A DNA stretch of 64,000 nt, taken from NCBI GenBank assembly GCA_938038445.1, contig CALHRZ010000025.1:1-64000 (forward strand), given 5' to 3'. The position numbers were made by a program, and so were the translations under genes. How positions within the stretch are numbered: position 1 is the stretch's first letter; each line of letters opens with the position of its first letter. The stretch is from an uncultured bacterium. GTDB lineage: Bacteria; Verrucomicrobiota; Kiritimatiellia; CAIKKV01. Below, piece by piece: positions 51,207-60,054 of the stretch. The notes below the pieces were generated by a model. The model ran no database searches. It had not been told where the DNA came from and was given only the letters and a program-made list of their open reading frames with translations.

Positions 51207-53978
51207 ATGAAAAAGTGCGTGAGGATTGTGGCTATTCTTTTGGCGGGAAGCGTTACGCGGGGAGCCGATCGCTATGTGTGGCTGGGAGCGCCATCCTCCT
51301 CTCCCCCTTATGAAAGTTGGGAAACCGCTGCGACGAACATTCAAGATGCCATTGATGCGGCTTCTGCTGGAGAGACGATTTGGGTTACGAATGGGACGTA
51401 TGTGCTCAACCAACCGCTTTTCATCGGTTCTGCTGTTACGCTCAAGAGTGTCAATGGTCGCGATGCGACGGTGATTACGCGAAATCCTTCTCTTTCAATT
51501 CGCTTGTTGGTGCTTTCCAATGCAAACGCGGTGGTGGAGGGTTTTTCGTTTACGAATGGTCTTGGGCGAGCGCCGGCCTTGAATCAGCATTCGTATGGAG
51601 GGGCCTTGGCGATCTATAACGGAACTGTTCGCGACTCGCGCATCGCCACCAACATCTGCCAGGGAGGATATGCCAGCGAGAATAATTATCATGCCTACGG
51701 TGGAGGTATTTACCTTGTGACCGGGAGGCTGGAAAACTGCGAAATTGTTTATAACACCGCGCGCGGGAGCGGGGGTAGCAGTTCGGCATTCGGCGGCGGA
51801 CTATATGCGATTGCGGGTGAAATTGAAAATTGTGTGATTGCCAGCAACGCCGCCTGGGCGACAGGGAATGGAAGAGGGCAGGGAGGAGGGGTCCAAATCA
51901 TGGGGATATCCCGACTGACCGGCAGTCGGGTTATAGCCAATCGAGCGCAGGGGGCCAATAATTATCTCGACGCCTATGGGGGCGGCATTTATATGGAGGG
52001 CGCTGGGCTGGTCAGCAATTGTGTCATTCAGGGGAATTCCATTCCATGGCACCAGTCTTGGGGGGGCGGGGTATACATGACGAGTGGATTGGTGACCCAT
52101 TCGTTGGTTGCAAGCAATCGCGTGTTTGCCAGTGTTCTCCACTGGGATACATCCACCCCTTCTGGGGGCGGCCTCTATGTCGCGGGAACTGGCGTTGTAA
52201 GGAGTTCGTTGATTTATGAAAATCGGGCGGAGCACACGGGGCAATTTCGTCCAGGTTCTTCGCTGGGGGGAGGCGTTTATCTCACAAACAATGGCTCTGT
52301 CGTGCACTGTACCATTACGCGGAATGGGGTGACGAGTTGGTCGGGTGGGCTAGGGGATGGAGTCTATGTGGCGGGCGGAACACTCAGCAACTCCATTGTG
52401 GCCTACAATGTGACGAACTATAATCAGGTGCCCTTTTTAGTGGATCAGGAAAATGTACGCCAAGTCGGGGGGATTGTGAGTTATTCCTGTGTGCCGCGTT
52501 CGCAGGGAATCATGGGCGTCAGCAATGTGTTTGCAGATCCGGGTTTTTGGGACGCAGGCGCGTTCGATTTTCGGTTGTTGCCGGGCTCGCCCTGTCTCGA
52601 TTCGGCGGCCACAATTGCAGCGGTCACGACGGATTACGCAGGGAATCCCCGCGGGGTGGATGGGGATGGGGATGGCGTCGGGGCTGCGGATATGGGTGCT
52701 TTGGAGGCGCTGGCGGCGGATGAGGGACCGCTGCGGGCGGGGTTCCGCGTGGTCCCTGAGGATTTGTTTGATGGCGGCAATTTTGTTTGGACGGCCTCTG
52801 TGGCCGGATCGAACACGACGGGATTAATCTATTCCTGGGATTTGGATGCGGATGAGGTTGTGGAATACAGCGGAAGCGACCGACAGACCGTTACGCAAGC
52901 GGTGGGCATTGCGGGATATCGTGCCCTTAAACTGACCGTGGAAAATGGAATATCGGAGACTACGGCGGTTGTTCGGCCGGCGGCGGTCCGGGTGCATCCA
53001 TCCGTGCTGTATGTTCGGCAAGGAGGGTCTGGGACTCCACCGTATGAAACGCCGGCGAAAGGGACAACCAACCTAGCGGCGGCTCTTTACTATGCGGAAG
53101 CAGGGAGCAAAGTTTCTGTCGGCGAAGGGGCGTTTGGAATCAGCAATCTGCCGATCGTGCTGCGGCGAGGTGTGACGATCGAAGGAGTTCGTCCGGCAGA
53201 TTCGATTCTCGAACGGCGAGTCACGGCTTCCATGCGTCTTTTCCTTCTCTCCCATTCAAATGCCGTGCTTCGCAATTTGACCTTACGGAATGGTCTTTAC
53301 CAGTTAGCAGGTCTTGCGCGAGGCGGTGCGGTCATTATGGCCCAAGGTTTGGTGGAAAACTGCGTATTGACGAATAACGTTGCGTGGGGTAAGCCTAATC
53401 AGCAAGGATTAGGAGGTGCCGTTTATCTGATGGGGGGTACGGTTCGGAACTGTTTGATCGCTTATAATCAGGCCAAGTCTGACAATCAAAACAGTGGCGG
53501 CGGTGGCATTTATATGTTGGGGGGGTCAGTGGAGAACTGTACGATCGTGAGCAATCATACGAGTCGAGCCGATGCTTCCGGCACCAATGACATCACACGG
53601 GGGGGCGGAGTGTATCTAGGGGGGGGAGGTGTTACCAATTCCATCGTGTATTTCAATTCGATCCGTGTGGAGACGCCGTTTGAGGTGAACATCAAGAGTT
53701 CGAGTGCTACAACCAATGCCCGGTATTCTTGTTCGACTGATCTGGATCATAACCCCAGCGGCACGGGAAACATCACAAACGACCCCTTATTGGTTGATCG
53801 TTTCCTGGGCAACTTTCGATTGACTCCCGCCTCTCCGTGCCTTAATGCGGGCACCTCGTTGCTTTGGCATGCGAGTGCAATGGATTTGGACGACAAACCC
53901 CGCGTCAAGGTTGGAAAGGTGGATATGGGTGCCTATGAATGGCAGCCGCCAGCGGGAACTCTGATGATGATTCGCTGA
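51207..53978 (+). CDS. Secreted right-handed parallel beta-helix protein, internally duplicated
   Basis: A signal peptide (MKKCVRIVAILLAGSVTRGA) precedes a beta-helix that starts with NIQDAIDAASAGETIWVTNGTY. Regular turns of ENCxIxxNxAxGxGG type follow. A PKD-like domain (LIYSWDLDADEVVEYSGSDR) occupies about residues 530-600. A second beta-helix then starts with NLAAALYYAEAGSKVSVGEGAF and repeats the same turns. Each half ends in a FRLxPxSPCLxxG capping segment followed by DMGAxE/W. Such proteins are often polysaccharide lyases or adhesins, and no catalytic residues were identified. AAAGGAGGAG precedes ATG 51207. Confidence 0.82.
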   Translation: MKKCVRIVAILLAGSVTRGADRYVWLGAPSSSPPYESWETAATNIQDAIDAASAGETIWVTNGTYVLNQPLFIGSAVTLKSVNGRDATVITRNPSLSIRLLVLSNANAVVEGFSFTNGLGRAPALNQHSYGGALAIYNGTVRDSRIATNICQGGYASENNYHAYGGGIYLVTGRLENCEIVYNTARGSGGSSSAFGGGLYAIAGEIENCVIASNAAWATGNGRGQGGGVQIMGISRLTGSRVIANRAQGANNYLDAYGGGIYMEGAGLVSNCVIQGNSIPWHQSWGGGVYMTSGLVTHSLVASNRVFASVLHWDTSTPSGGGLYVAGTGVVRSSLIYENRAEHTGQFRPGSSLGGGVYLTNNGSVVHCTITRNGVTSWSGGLGDGVYVAGGTLSNSIVAYNVTNYNQVPFLVDQENVRQVGGIVSYSCVPRSQGIMGVSNVFADPGFWDAGAFDFRLLPGSPCLDSAATIAAVTTDYAGNPRGVDGDGDGVGAADMGALEALAADEGPLRAGFRVVPEDLFDGGNFVWTASVAGSNTTGLIYSWDLDADEVVEYSGSDRQTVTQAVGIAGYRALKLTVENGISETTAVVRPAAVRVHPSVLYVRQGGSGTPPYETPAKGTTNLAAALYYAEAGSKVSVGEGAFGISNLPIVLRRGVTIEGVRPADSILERRVTASMRLFLLSHSNAVLRNLTLRNGLYQLAGLARGGAVIMAQGLVENCVLTNNVAWGKPNQQGLGGAVYLMGGTVRNCLIAYNQAKSDNQNSGGGGIYMLGGSVENCTIVSNHTSRADASGTNDITRGGGVYLGGGGVTNSIVYFNSIRVETPFEVNIKSSSATTNARYSCSTDLDHNPSGTGNITNDPLLVDRFLGNFRLTPASPCLNAGTSLLWHASAMDLDDKPRVKVGKVDMGAYEWQPPAGTLMMIR

Positions 53979-53995
53979 AAACGAGGAAAACGGGG

Positions 53996-54025
53996 TTGAT
54001 GTGGAGATGGGGGCTGGAGTAGATT
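53996..54025 (+). promoter_or_regulatory. Predicted promoter for tRNA-Arg
   Basis: TTGATG (53996-54001), an 18-base spacer and TAGATT (54020-54025) lie just before the tRNA at 54037, giving a 5' leader of a few bases. Confidence 0.45.
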
Positions 54026-54036
54026 GGAATTTTATC

Positions 54037-54110
54037 GCCCCCGTAGCTCAGGTGGACAGAGCGAGTGATTCCTAATCACTAGGCCGCAGGTTCGAGTCCT
54101 GCCGGGGGCA
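54037..54110 (+). tRNA. tRNA-Arg (CCU)
   Basis: A full cloverleaf can be drawn. The seven-base acceptor GCCCCCG pairs with CGGGGGC, the D-arm is GCTC/GAGC, the anticodon arm is AGTGA-TTCCTAA-TCACT, and the T-arm is GCAGG-TTCGAGT-CCTGC. The anticodon CCT reads AGG. CCA is not encoded. No integrase or direct repeat suggests an integrated element at this tRNA. Confidence 0.96.
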
Positions 54111-54115
54111 ATGAA

Positions 54116-55585
54116 TCAGGCGCCATCATTTCTGCGACCTGGCCACCGCTGATCCGCCCAAGGGGAGCGGAGAGGTTCAGTCCCGTTCCGACAAGGTCTT
54201 CCGTCTTTCGTCCATCCGCACCCCCTTTCTTCCAAAATTTGGGTAAGTCGTGTCCGCCAGAGGGCGATTTCCTCCTGGCGGGTCGGATCGGCCGCAAGGT
54301 TTCGGCATTCGTCGGGGTCCTGTTCGAGATCAAAAAACTGTTCTTCATCAGTTCGCGAGAACCAGATGTATTTCCGGCGTCCGTCCGTGAGGTATTGCAT
54401 TTCCGTAGACGGGGAATAGCAGGCCAAGTGTTCGCCGTGGATGAAGGGTCGGACTTGCGAGCGCTCGCCTCGGAGAACGGGCAGGAGGGAGACCCCTTCC
54501 ACGGTAGGAGGCAGAGGGATTCCCGCGATCTCGAGAAGTGTCGGCATCAGATCGCGCAACTCGACGCAGGCGGGCGGTCGTGATGCGACGAGCGGAAAAT
54601 CTCCCCTCAAGGGGGGCACGATGAGGAACGGGATGCGAGCGCTTCCTTCGTAGGGGTAGGTTTTTCGCCAGAGGTGATGATCGCCCTGCATATCGCCGTG
54701 GTCGGAGATGAAAACGATCCATGTGTAGGCTAGCTCTTCCGGATCTTCTCGTTCGAAGTGATGGAACAGGCGTCCCAACTGGCTGTCAATGAAGGAAATC
54801 TCGCCCAGATAACCGGAACGGGCCCGATGAATGTCTTCGGGAGACATTTTTCCTTGCCATGCGTTGGGATCAGCTGCGGTTTGTGGGTTGTCATGACGGG
54901 CGGCCCAGTCGCCCACGACGGGCGGGGGGGTGGTTCGATCATAATAGAGGTTGAAGTACCAGGCGGGAGGAACATAGGGCGAATGAGGTCGTGCGAAGGA
55001 GATATTGAGAAAGAAGGGGCGGTTTCGGTCGCGCCTCCGAAGGAATTCCAGAGATCGCCACATGGTCCACGCCGTGGGGTGGAGGCGTTCGTCTGTGTGC
55101 CAGGGTCGGGCGTGCCAAGAATTATACATGACTCCGTGGTCGTCCGGGGTGACATCCTCCGGGGACTGTAGCGCGAACCAACGGCGATATTCGCTATCCG
55201 GCATTCGCCCTTCCTCATCTAATTCTGCCGATTCGAATCCCATCGAGGCGCGCTGGGGGTGGAAATGTCCTTTTCCGACCAGATGGGTTCGATAACCGGC
55301 TTTGCGCAGTTCGCCGGCCAGCGTATAGGGGAAGTCGCAGGGGATTTGGGTTCCGCCGCGTCCCATACCGAGGACGCCGGTATGCCATTGATCCTGGCCG
55401 GACCAGAGGATCGCGCGAGCGGGAAGGCAGGAGGGGACGGCGGAATAAGCGCGGGAGAAGAGAGCGCCACGGGAGGCGAGGTAGTCCAGATTCGGGGTCT
55501 GGGCAACCGGATGTCCTGCTGCTCCGAGGCAATCGCCCCGCATCTGATCTGCGATGATGAGAATGATATTCGGGGGTTTCGGCAT
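54116..55585 (-). CDS. Sulfatase (alkaline phosphatase superfamily)
   Basis: The protein begins PNIILIIADQMRGDCLGAAG, with the metal-binding aspartates, and has the sulfatase signature CLPAR (CxPxR), whose Cys is oxidised to formylglycine. GKGHFHP and FISDHGDMQGDHHLW supply further metal and substrate ligands. Its 489 residues are typical. No signal peptide is visible, so it probably acts in the cytoplasm on imported sulfated sugars, unlike secreted arylsulfatases. A maturase (anSME) would be needed and is not in the window. It lies seven bases downstream of the second sulfatase. Confidence 0.92.
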   Translation of the reverse strand: MPKPPNIILIIADQMRGDCLGAAGHPVAQTPNLDYLASRGALFSRAYSAVPSCLPARAILWSGQDQWHTGVLGMGRGGTQIPCDFPYTLAGELRKAGYRTHLVGKGHFHPQRASMGFESAELDEEGRMPDSEYRRWFALQSPEDVTPDDHGVMYNSWHARPWHTDERLHPTAWTMWRSLEFLRRRDRNRPFFLNISFARPHSPYVPPAWYFNLYYDRTTPPPVVGDWAARHDNPQTAADPNAWQGKMSPEDIHRARSGYLGEISFIDSQLGRLFHHFEREDPEELAYTWIVFISDHGDMQGDHHLWRKTYPYEGSARIPFLIVPPLRGDFPLVASRPPACVELRDLMPTLLEIAGIPLPPTVEGVSLLPVLRGERSQVRPFIHGEHLACYSPSTEMQYLTDGRRKYIWFSRTDEEQFFDLEQDPDECRNLAADPTRQEEIALWRTRLTQILEERGCGWTKDGRPCRNGTEPLRSPWADQRWPGRRNDGA

Positions 55586-55591
55586 CGGTTC

Positions 55592-57067
55592 CTATCCTTC
55601 GAGTCCCAGTCGTTCAAATTGTTCCGGCGGCGCGTGATTTTCCATCATGAGCCGGGTCATGAGCTGGATCATTCGTTTTTCGATTTCCGGCGCATGGAGA
55701 GGGCGTTTCTGCCGCGGGTCGTTTTCCACATCGAAAAGCAGATGTTGGAATTCATGGGGTTGTTTGCTCCGGCGGGCCGGGATTTTCATGGTGCGGCAGC
55801 CCTTGGTGAAAGGGAACGGTTCGGCCAGAGCAATCGTTTGCAGTTCGTCAACGGCGAAGGGGTTGCGCATATGTGCGGGCATGAGGGTGTATTCGAACAG
55901 AGGGGTGTTATCGGGGCGGGTAGGGGCCCGCATATAGACGTAGCGCCCGTCGGTGACGTTGACGTGCGCGCCAAATTGGCCGAAGAGGCCCGCCTCTCGG
56001 ACGGGGGAATCCGCTGCGACCGTTTCCCGCAGGGGATGGCCTTGCATATCGGCGGGAATCGGGACTCCAAAGAATTCCAGGAGGGTGGGTGCGATGTCGA
56101 TGGTTTGGACAAGGCTCTGGCGACGCTCGCCGCGTTTACGCGATCGGGGGTCCCAGATAAAGAAGGGCATGTGCGCGATTTCGTTATAGAAGGGCTGGAT
56201 GCATTTGGCCCACCACCCGTGTTCGCCCAAGAGGAAGCCATGGTCTGTGTTGACGATGAGTAGGGTGTCTTTCCAGAGGTCGTAGCGGTCCATAGCCTCC
56301 AAAATCCGGCCCAGGTATTCATCGCACATCGTGTGAAGAGCGGCACAACGTGCCCAGCAGTGACGGACGGCCTCCTCGCTTTCCTGGACCCGGCGGTAGG
56401 GTGGCCAGTCGAAATGGGGCCCTTTGAGGTAGTGTTTGTAGAGGGCAAGGAAACGTTTGGGGCAGAAGTAGGGTTCGTGGGGGTCGAAGGTTTCGATATG
56501 GAGAAACCAACCTTCTTGGCGGTGGTTACGCGCAAGAAAGTCGAGACCGCCCTGAAAGGTGCGTGCCTGAGGGAAATGTTGTTGCCGGCGGATATAGTGG
56601 CGGTTGATCCAATCCTGCTCGATGGAAATCCCTTGCCGTACCTTGTTATTAAGGCTTTCGGGATGGCGGTTCGGGGCGTCAGTCAAGTCGGCGATCCAGG
56701 GATCACCCTCCTGGCCCCGAACGCACTCCCACGTCGAATATTTCGTGTGGTAATTGGCGCCGCCTTCTTCCCAGTAGTGGTAGTGGTCGCTGAAGAGGTG
56801 TGTGGTGATGCCATGCGTTTTGAGAATTAGGGGCATGGAATCATCGAAGGGTTCGAGGGGGCCCCACGACCGATGCAAAAAGTTATATCGGCCCGTATGA
56901 AGTTCGCGGCGTGCCGGCATGCAAGGCATGCTGCCGACGTAAGCGCGGTCGAAGGTAACCGTTCGTTCTGCCAGCCGCTGGAAGTTGGGGGTATGCACTT
57001 CTTGGGCGCCGTAGGGTTGGAGCATCCGGCGGTTGAGGGAATCGAACATGACCTGGATGGCTTTCAT
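55592..57067 (-). CDS. Sulfatase, second copy
   Basis: MKAIQVMFDSLNRRML opens the alkaline-phosphatase-fold domain and CMPAR is the formylglycine site. NTDHGFLLGEHGWWAK is the conserved metal-site block, and FDPHEPYFCPKRF contributes to substrate binding. The 491-residue protein lacks a signal peptide. Its ATG overlaps the DUF4838 stop by four bases, indicating coupling. It probably removes sulfate from a different position or polymer than its neighbour. Confidence 0.92.
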   Translation of the reverse strand: MKAIQVMFDSLNRRMLQPYGAQEVHTPNFQRLAERTVTFDRAYVGSMPCMPARRELHTGRYNFLHRSWGPLEPFDDSMPLILKTHGITTHLFSDHYHYWEEGGANYHTKYSTWECVRGQEGDPWIADLTDAPNRHPESLNNKVRQGISIEQDWINRHYIRRQQHFPQARTFQGGLDFLARNHRQEGWFLHIETFDPHEPYFCPKRFLALYKHYLKGPHFDWPPYRRVQESEEAVRHCWARCAALHTMCDEYLGRILEAMDRYDLWKDTLLIVNTDHGFLLGEHGWWAKCIQPFYNEIAHMPFFIWDPRSRKRGERRQSLVQTIDIAPTLLEFFGVPIPADMQGHPLRETVAADSPVREAGLFGQFGAHVNVTDGRYVYMRAPTRPDNTPLFEYTLMPAHMRNPFAVDELQTIALAEPFPFTKGCRTMKIPARRSKQPHEFQHLLFDVENDPRQKRPLHAPEIEKRMIQLMTRLMMENHAPPEQFERLGLEG

Positions 57068-59640
57068 TGTGCAGGATCCTTTAGGGTTGTAAGGAGGGAA
57101 CCGTCGCGTTCCAGCACGCTCTCGGGGAGGAGAAGTTCGGCTGGAGTGCGTGCGAAGAATGGGGGAACGGTCAGGAGATGGAATGCGCGTTTGGCGAGCG
57201 GTCCGGAAAAAGACCAGATTTTTCCGTCATCTCCCGGCGGCACGGGAATTGCGAAATAGTCATCTTTTCCCTTCCATTCGTAACGGGACGACTGATCGGG
57301 ACCTTTCATTGCACCCGTAAAGCCGGAAGCGTATCCTCCAACGACGCGGGTGCCGAGCGGCACGTAAAAGAAGCGGGGGCCGGCTCCTTCATCATAGCGT
57401 GTTTCCATACCGGTCGGAAAGGTCACCGGAATTCCTTCCGGCCAGGAGAGACGTGTTGCTGCCATTCCATCGACGAACTCGAGAACATAGAGACCGGCGG
57501 TGACGGCCGAAACTTCGAACGGATGGAGGTTCCGGTCGGGCGGAACGTTCTCTTTCCGAAGGGGCGCTTCGGCGTCGGCCATTCGCCAGGCCAGTCGAAT
57601 CGGGCCGCGGTCGGAATAGAAGTGGCCGCCGGAAACGGAGAAGACGAGGGTTGTGGGAGCCGAAGGAACCCATACGAACAGGCGTTGATGACCGCGACTT
57701 TGCCAGGAGGGGTCGGCCCAGGCGGTATTGGGGATCGGGGGAAGGCCAAGCCGTTCGATTGCCGGTCGAAGCGGTCCGGGGAAAACAGCCGGCTCGATGT
57801 TCAAGATGGGATTGTTTTGAATTCCCGTTTCGAGGAGAGATCGGATTTCATCCTCGAGGAAAGGGTCGGAATTTTTCCAAGGGTTTTGGGGTTCCGGAAC
57901 ATTCCATTTGGCGCCGGGAGGAGGGGTGACGGATTTGTCGCGGTTGGCCAGGTCTCGGTAGAGGGCGTACGAATGGACCATACCGGAGCGCCGGATGCGA
58001 TAAGCATGCCGGATGAGCGATTCAAAGGCGGCTTGGCGATCGGCTCCTCGGGCGGCCGAATAGGCGCGGTAGAGTTCCACGTAACGCGTATAGAGAATGA
58101 GGTCGCTGATTCGGGCGCGGATCTCAGGGTGGTCTGCCGCTTTTTCCATTGCTTCTGCTGTCGCGCGGTATAATCGGCCGAGCAAGTCTCGGCTCAGAGG
58201 TGGCCGGGTGGAGCCATCGAGGAGTCGGTAATAACGATCCATGGACTCCCGCGCTGGGCCGAAACAGAGCGTAAGAAACTCCTGGCGGCGATCCGCAAGG
58301 CGAGAAACTTCTTGCGTGGACCAGAGCATGCGTGCGGCGAGGTAATATCCGAGGCCGTTGGGACCCCAGTTTTCGGACGACTCGGACGAGAGAAAGCGAG
58401 CGCCTTGTGCATGAAAACGAGGAATGGTTTCGGCTAGATATTGAAGATTGGCCCCGCGGGCAGCGCCGGGCAGATCACGATCCCAGGTGTTGACGCTGTA
58501 ATATTCCCGGATACCGAAAAGTTGGGCCCCCTTTTCCCGCCAACCTTCGATGAGGCCATTGACCGTCCATCCTCCTTTAAGGAAAGCGGTGGCGATTGAA
58601 ATGATAACGGCGGGATGAACGGTGAGACGGGTGGGTGGCGGGGAGTGGTAATTATAGGCATACATCCCGATGAAGCCGCGCCCCAATTCTTTCCGAACAG
58701 CTTCCGCGGCTTCATTGGCCAGGAGAAGGGCTCGATCGGTCGGCGTGCCGAGCACCTGGCAGGCGTCACATTCACACCACCCTCCGCCGTCGCTGGGATC
58801 GAGGGAAAGGGATTGAAGGGTCGGATTTTCGCGAAAGGCGGAGACGGCATACCGGACGATCAGAGCACGGAGGTCGGGATTGGCGATGCAGAACTTTGAG
58901 GACTTCCGTTCGTTCCCCACGAGTCCGCGGTATTCGGGATGGGCGGCGAACTCCTTGGCATGAAGGCGGAGGATATGATCGTAGGCGTGACCGGTGTTCA
59001 GTTGGAAGGCGGATACCGTGCGATTGCGGACACACCATTCTTCATATTCCGCCTTGTTTTCTGGCCAAGTTCCCCATCCGTACCAGATGCGGCGGTTCAG
59101 ATAGTCGGGGGAATCCACCACGTCCAGCCGGACGGAAAGGGTCGGAAGACGCGGAATGATCTCCCATTTGGGGTTGGGAAAGAACCGCCGGTAGCCGAGG
59201 CGATCCAAGAATCCCCATACCGCATGACGAGTTGCGGCGGGGGTTGTTCCGATCAGGAGGAGTCCGTTTGAATGGGAGAGAAGGAGTGCGTCGTCGCACC
59301 GAAGCAGATGATGGGTGTCAAGACGGGTTTCGGCCCCCAGGTGGGGGAATTCGGCAGGGGTTCCGACCGCGATGCCGGTGGTACCGTCACCGGCTTGGAT
59401 GTCAAACCGCTTACCCGTGAAGGTCTCCAGCATGGCGGCGAGTTCCCGGGCCGCCAGGGCCGACACCGCGCCGGCATGGGTAGAGGTTACGACTGCGAGG
59501 GCAGGGAGTTCGGCCGAAACGATCTGAACTTCCGCTGGCGGAGGTAAGGCCCGACTAGAAGAGTTTAAAAGAGAGAGAAAAACGATGGGCCAAAGAAAAA
59601 GCCGCCGCGCGGCGACCCCCTGAGAAAGGAGAGTATCCAT
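57064..59640 (-). CDS. DUF4838-domain protein (glycoside hydrolase-like), copy 2
   Basis: This 858-residue protein shares the full architecture of 45459-48017. Corresponding segments include GIAVGTPAEFP, HAVWGFLDRLGYRRFFPNPKW, FCIANPDLRALIVRYAV, DPSDGGGWCECDAC and GPNGLGYYLAARMLW, plus the C-terminal beta-rich region. The N-terminus (ARRLFLWPIVFLSLLNSSSRA) looks like a signal peptide. It leads the operon with two sulfatases, suggesting a glycosidase acting on sulfated polysaccharide. Activity is not established for the family. Confidence 0.82.
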   Translation of the reverse strand: MDTLLSQGVAARRLFLWPIVFLSLLNSSSRALPPPAEVQIVSAELPALAVVTSTHAGAVSALAARELAAMLETFTGKRFDIQAGDGTTGIAVGTPAEFPHLGAETRLDTHHLLRCDDALLLSHSNGLLLIGTTPAATRHAVWGFLDRLGYRRFFPNPKWEIIPRLPTLSVRLDVVDSPDYLNRRIWYGWGTWPENKAEYEEWCVRNRTVSAFQLNTGHAYDHILRLHAKEFAAHPEYRGLVGNERKSSKFCIANPDLRALIVRYAVSAFRENPTLQSLSLDPSDGGGWCECDACQVLGTPTDRALLLANEAAEAVRKELGRGFIGMYAYNYHSPPPTRLTVHPAVIISIATAFLKGGWTVNGLIEGWREKGAQLFGIREYYSVNTWDRDLPGAARGANLQYLAETIPRFHAQGARFLSSESSENWGPNGLGYYLAARMLWSTQEVSRLADRRQEFLTLCFGPARESMDRYYRLLDGSTRPPLSRDLLGRLYRATAEAMEKAADHPEIRARISDLILYTRYVELYRAYSAARGADRQAAFESLIRHAYRIRRSGMVHSYALYRDLANRDKSVTPPPGAKWNVPEPQNPWKNSDPFLEDEIRSLLETGIQNNPILNIEPAVFPGPLRPAIERLGLPPIPNTAWADPSWQSRGHQRLFVWVPSAPTTLVFSVSGGHFYSDRGPIRLAWRMADAEAPLRKENVPPDRNLHPFEVSAVTAGLYVLEFVDGMAATRLSWPEGIPVTFPTGMETRYDEGAGPRFFYVPLGTRVVGGYASGFTGAMKGPDQSSRYEWKGKDDYFAIPVPPGDDGKIWSFSGPLAKRAFHLLTVPPFFARTPAELLLPESVLERDGSLLTTLKDPAQ

Positions 59641-59670
59641 CTACCTAGGATAGGGTTTGGAACCTGTAGA

Positions 59671-59699
59671 ATTCAAGGAAAACATGGAATCCATGTCAA
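59671..59699 (-). promoter_or_regulatory. Promoter with 15-bp palindromic operator for the DUF4838-sulfatase operon
   Basis: On the minus strand TTGACA (59699-59694), 17 bases, then TTGAAT (59676-59671). The perfect palindrome ACATGGAATCCATGT (7+1+7) at 59682-59696 covers the spacer and part of the -35. It is a good candidate operator for a dimeric repressor of this catabolic operon. Confidence 0.6.
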
Positions 59700-59760
59700 G
59701 GGTCAGACTGGACAGGAGGGGCGAAGAAGGGGTAAAGTAAATAGAAAGGAGCGCTTGATC

Positions 59761-60054
59761 ATGTCGGAAGAATCCATGGAAGAACGTCTGAAGCGAATGA
59801 TTGTGGATCGCCTTTTTTTGCAAATCGCCCCTTCGGAGATTGAAGACGACAAAAAGCTGGTGCAGGATTACGGCGTGGATTCCGTAAGTCTCTTTGAACT
59901 CGTTGTGGGTCTTGAGGAAGAATTTGGGATTCGGGTTGAAGACAAAGAGTTCAACTTACGACACTTCGAATCCGTTGCCGCGTTGGGCCAGTTTGTCCGA
60001 TCCAAACTGGGTGAGTCTTCCTCCGCCTCTTCGCTTCGTCGGTCCGATGGTTGA
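59761..60054 (+). CDS. Acyl carrier protein
   Basis: The 97-residue protein has the ACP helix pattern and the phosphopantetheine attachment region QDYGVDSVSLFELVVGLEEEFGI. The attachment Ser follows the Asp (DSV). AAAGGAG precedes ATG 59761. Fatty-acid synthesis ACPs are usually shorter and more acidic, and this one has a C-terminal extension. It overlaps the first hydrolase by eight bases. ACP plus two hydrolases and glycosyltransferases recalls exosortase-A-linked exopolysaccharide clusters. Confidence 0.88.
   Translation: MSEESMEERLKRMIVDRLFLQIAPSEIEDDKKLVQDYGVDSVSLFELVVGLEEEFGIRVEDKEFNLRHFESVAALGQFVRSKLGESSSASSLRRSDG

Noticed and set aside
54037-54115. tRNA as an attachment site of an integrated element
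   Set aside because: No integrase, repeat of the tRNA 3' end or foreign gene block lies nearby.
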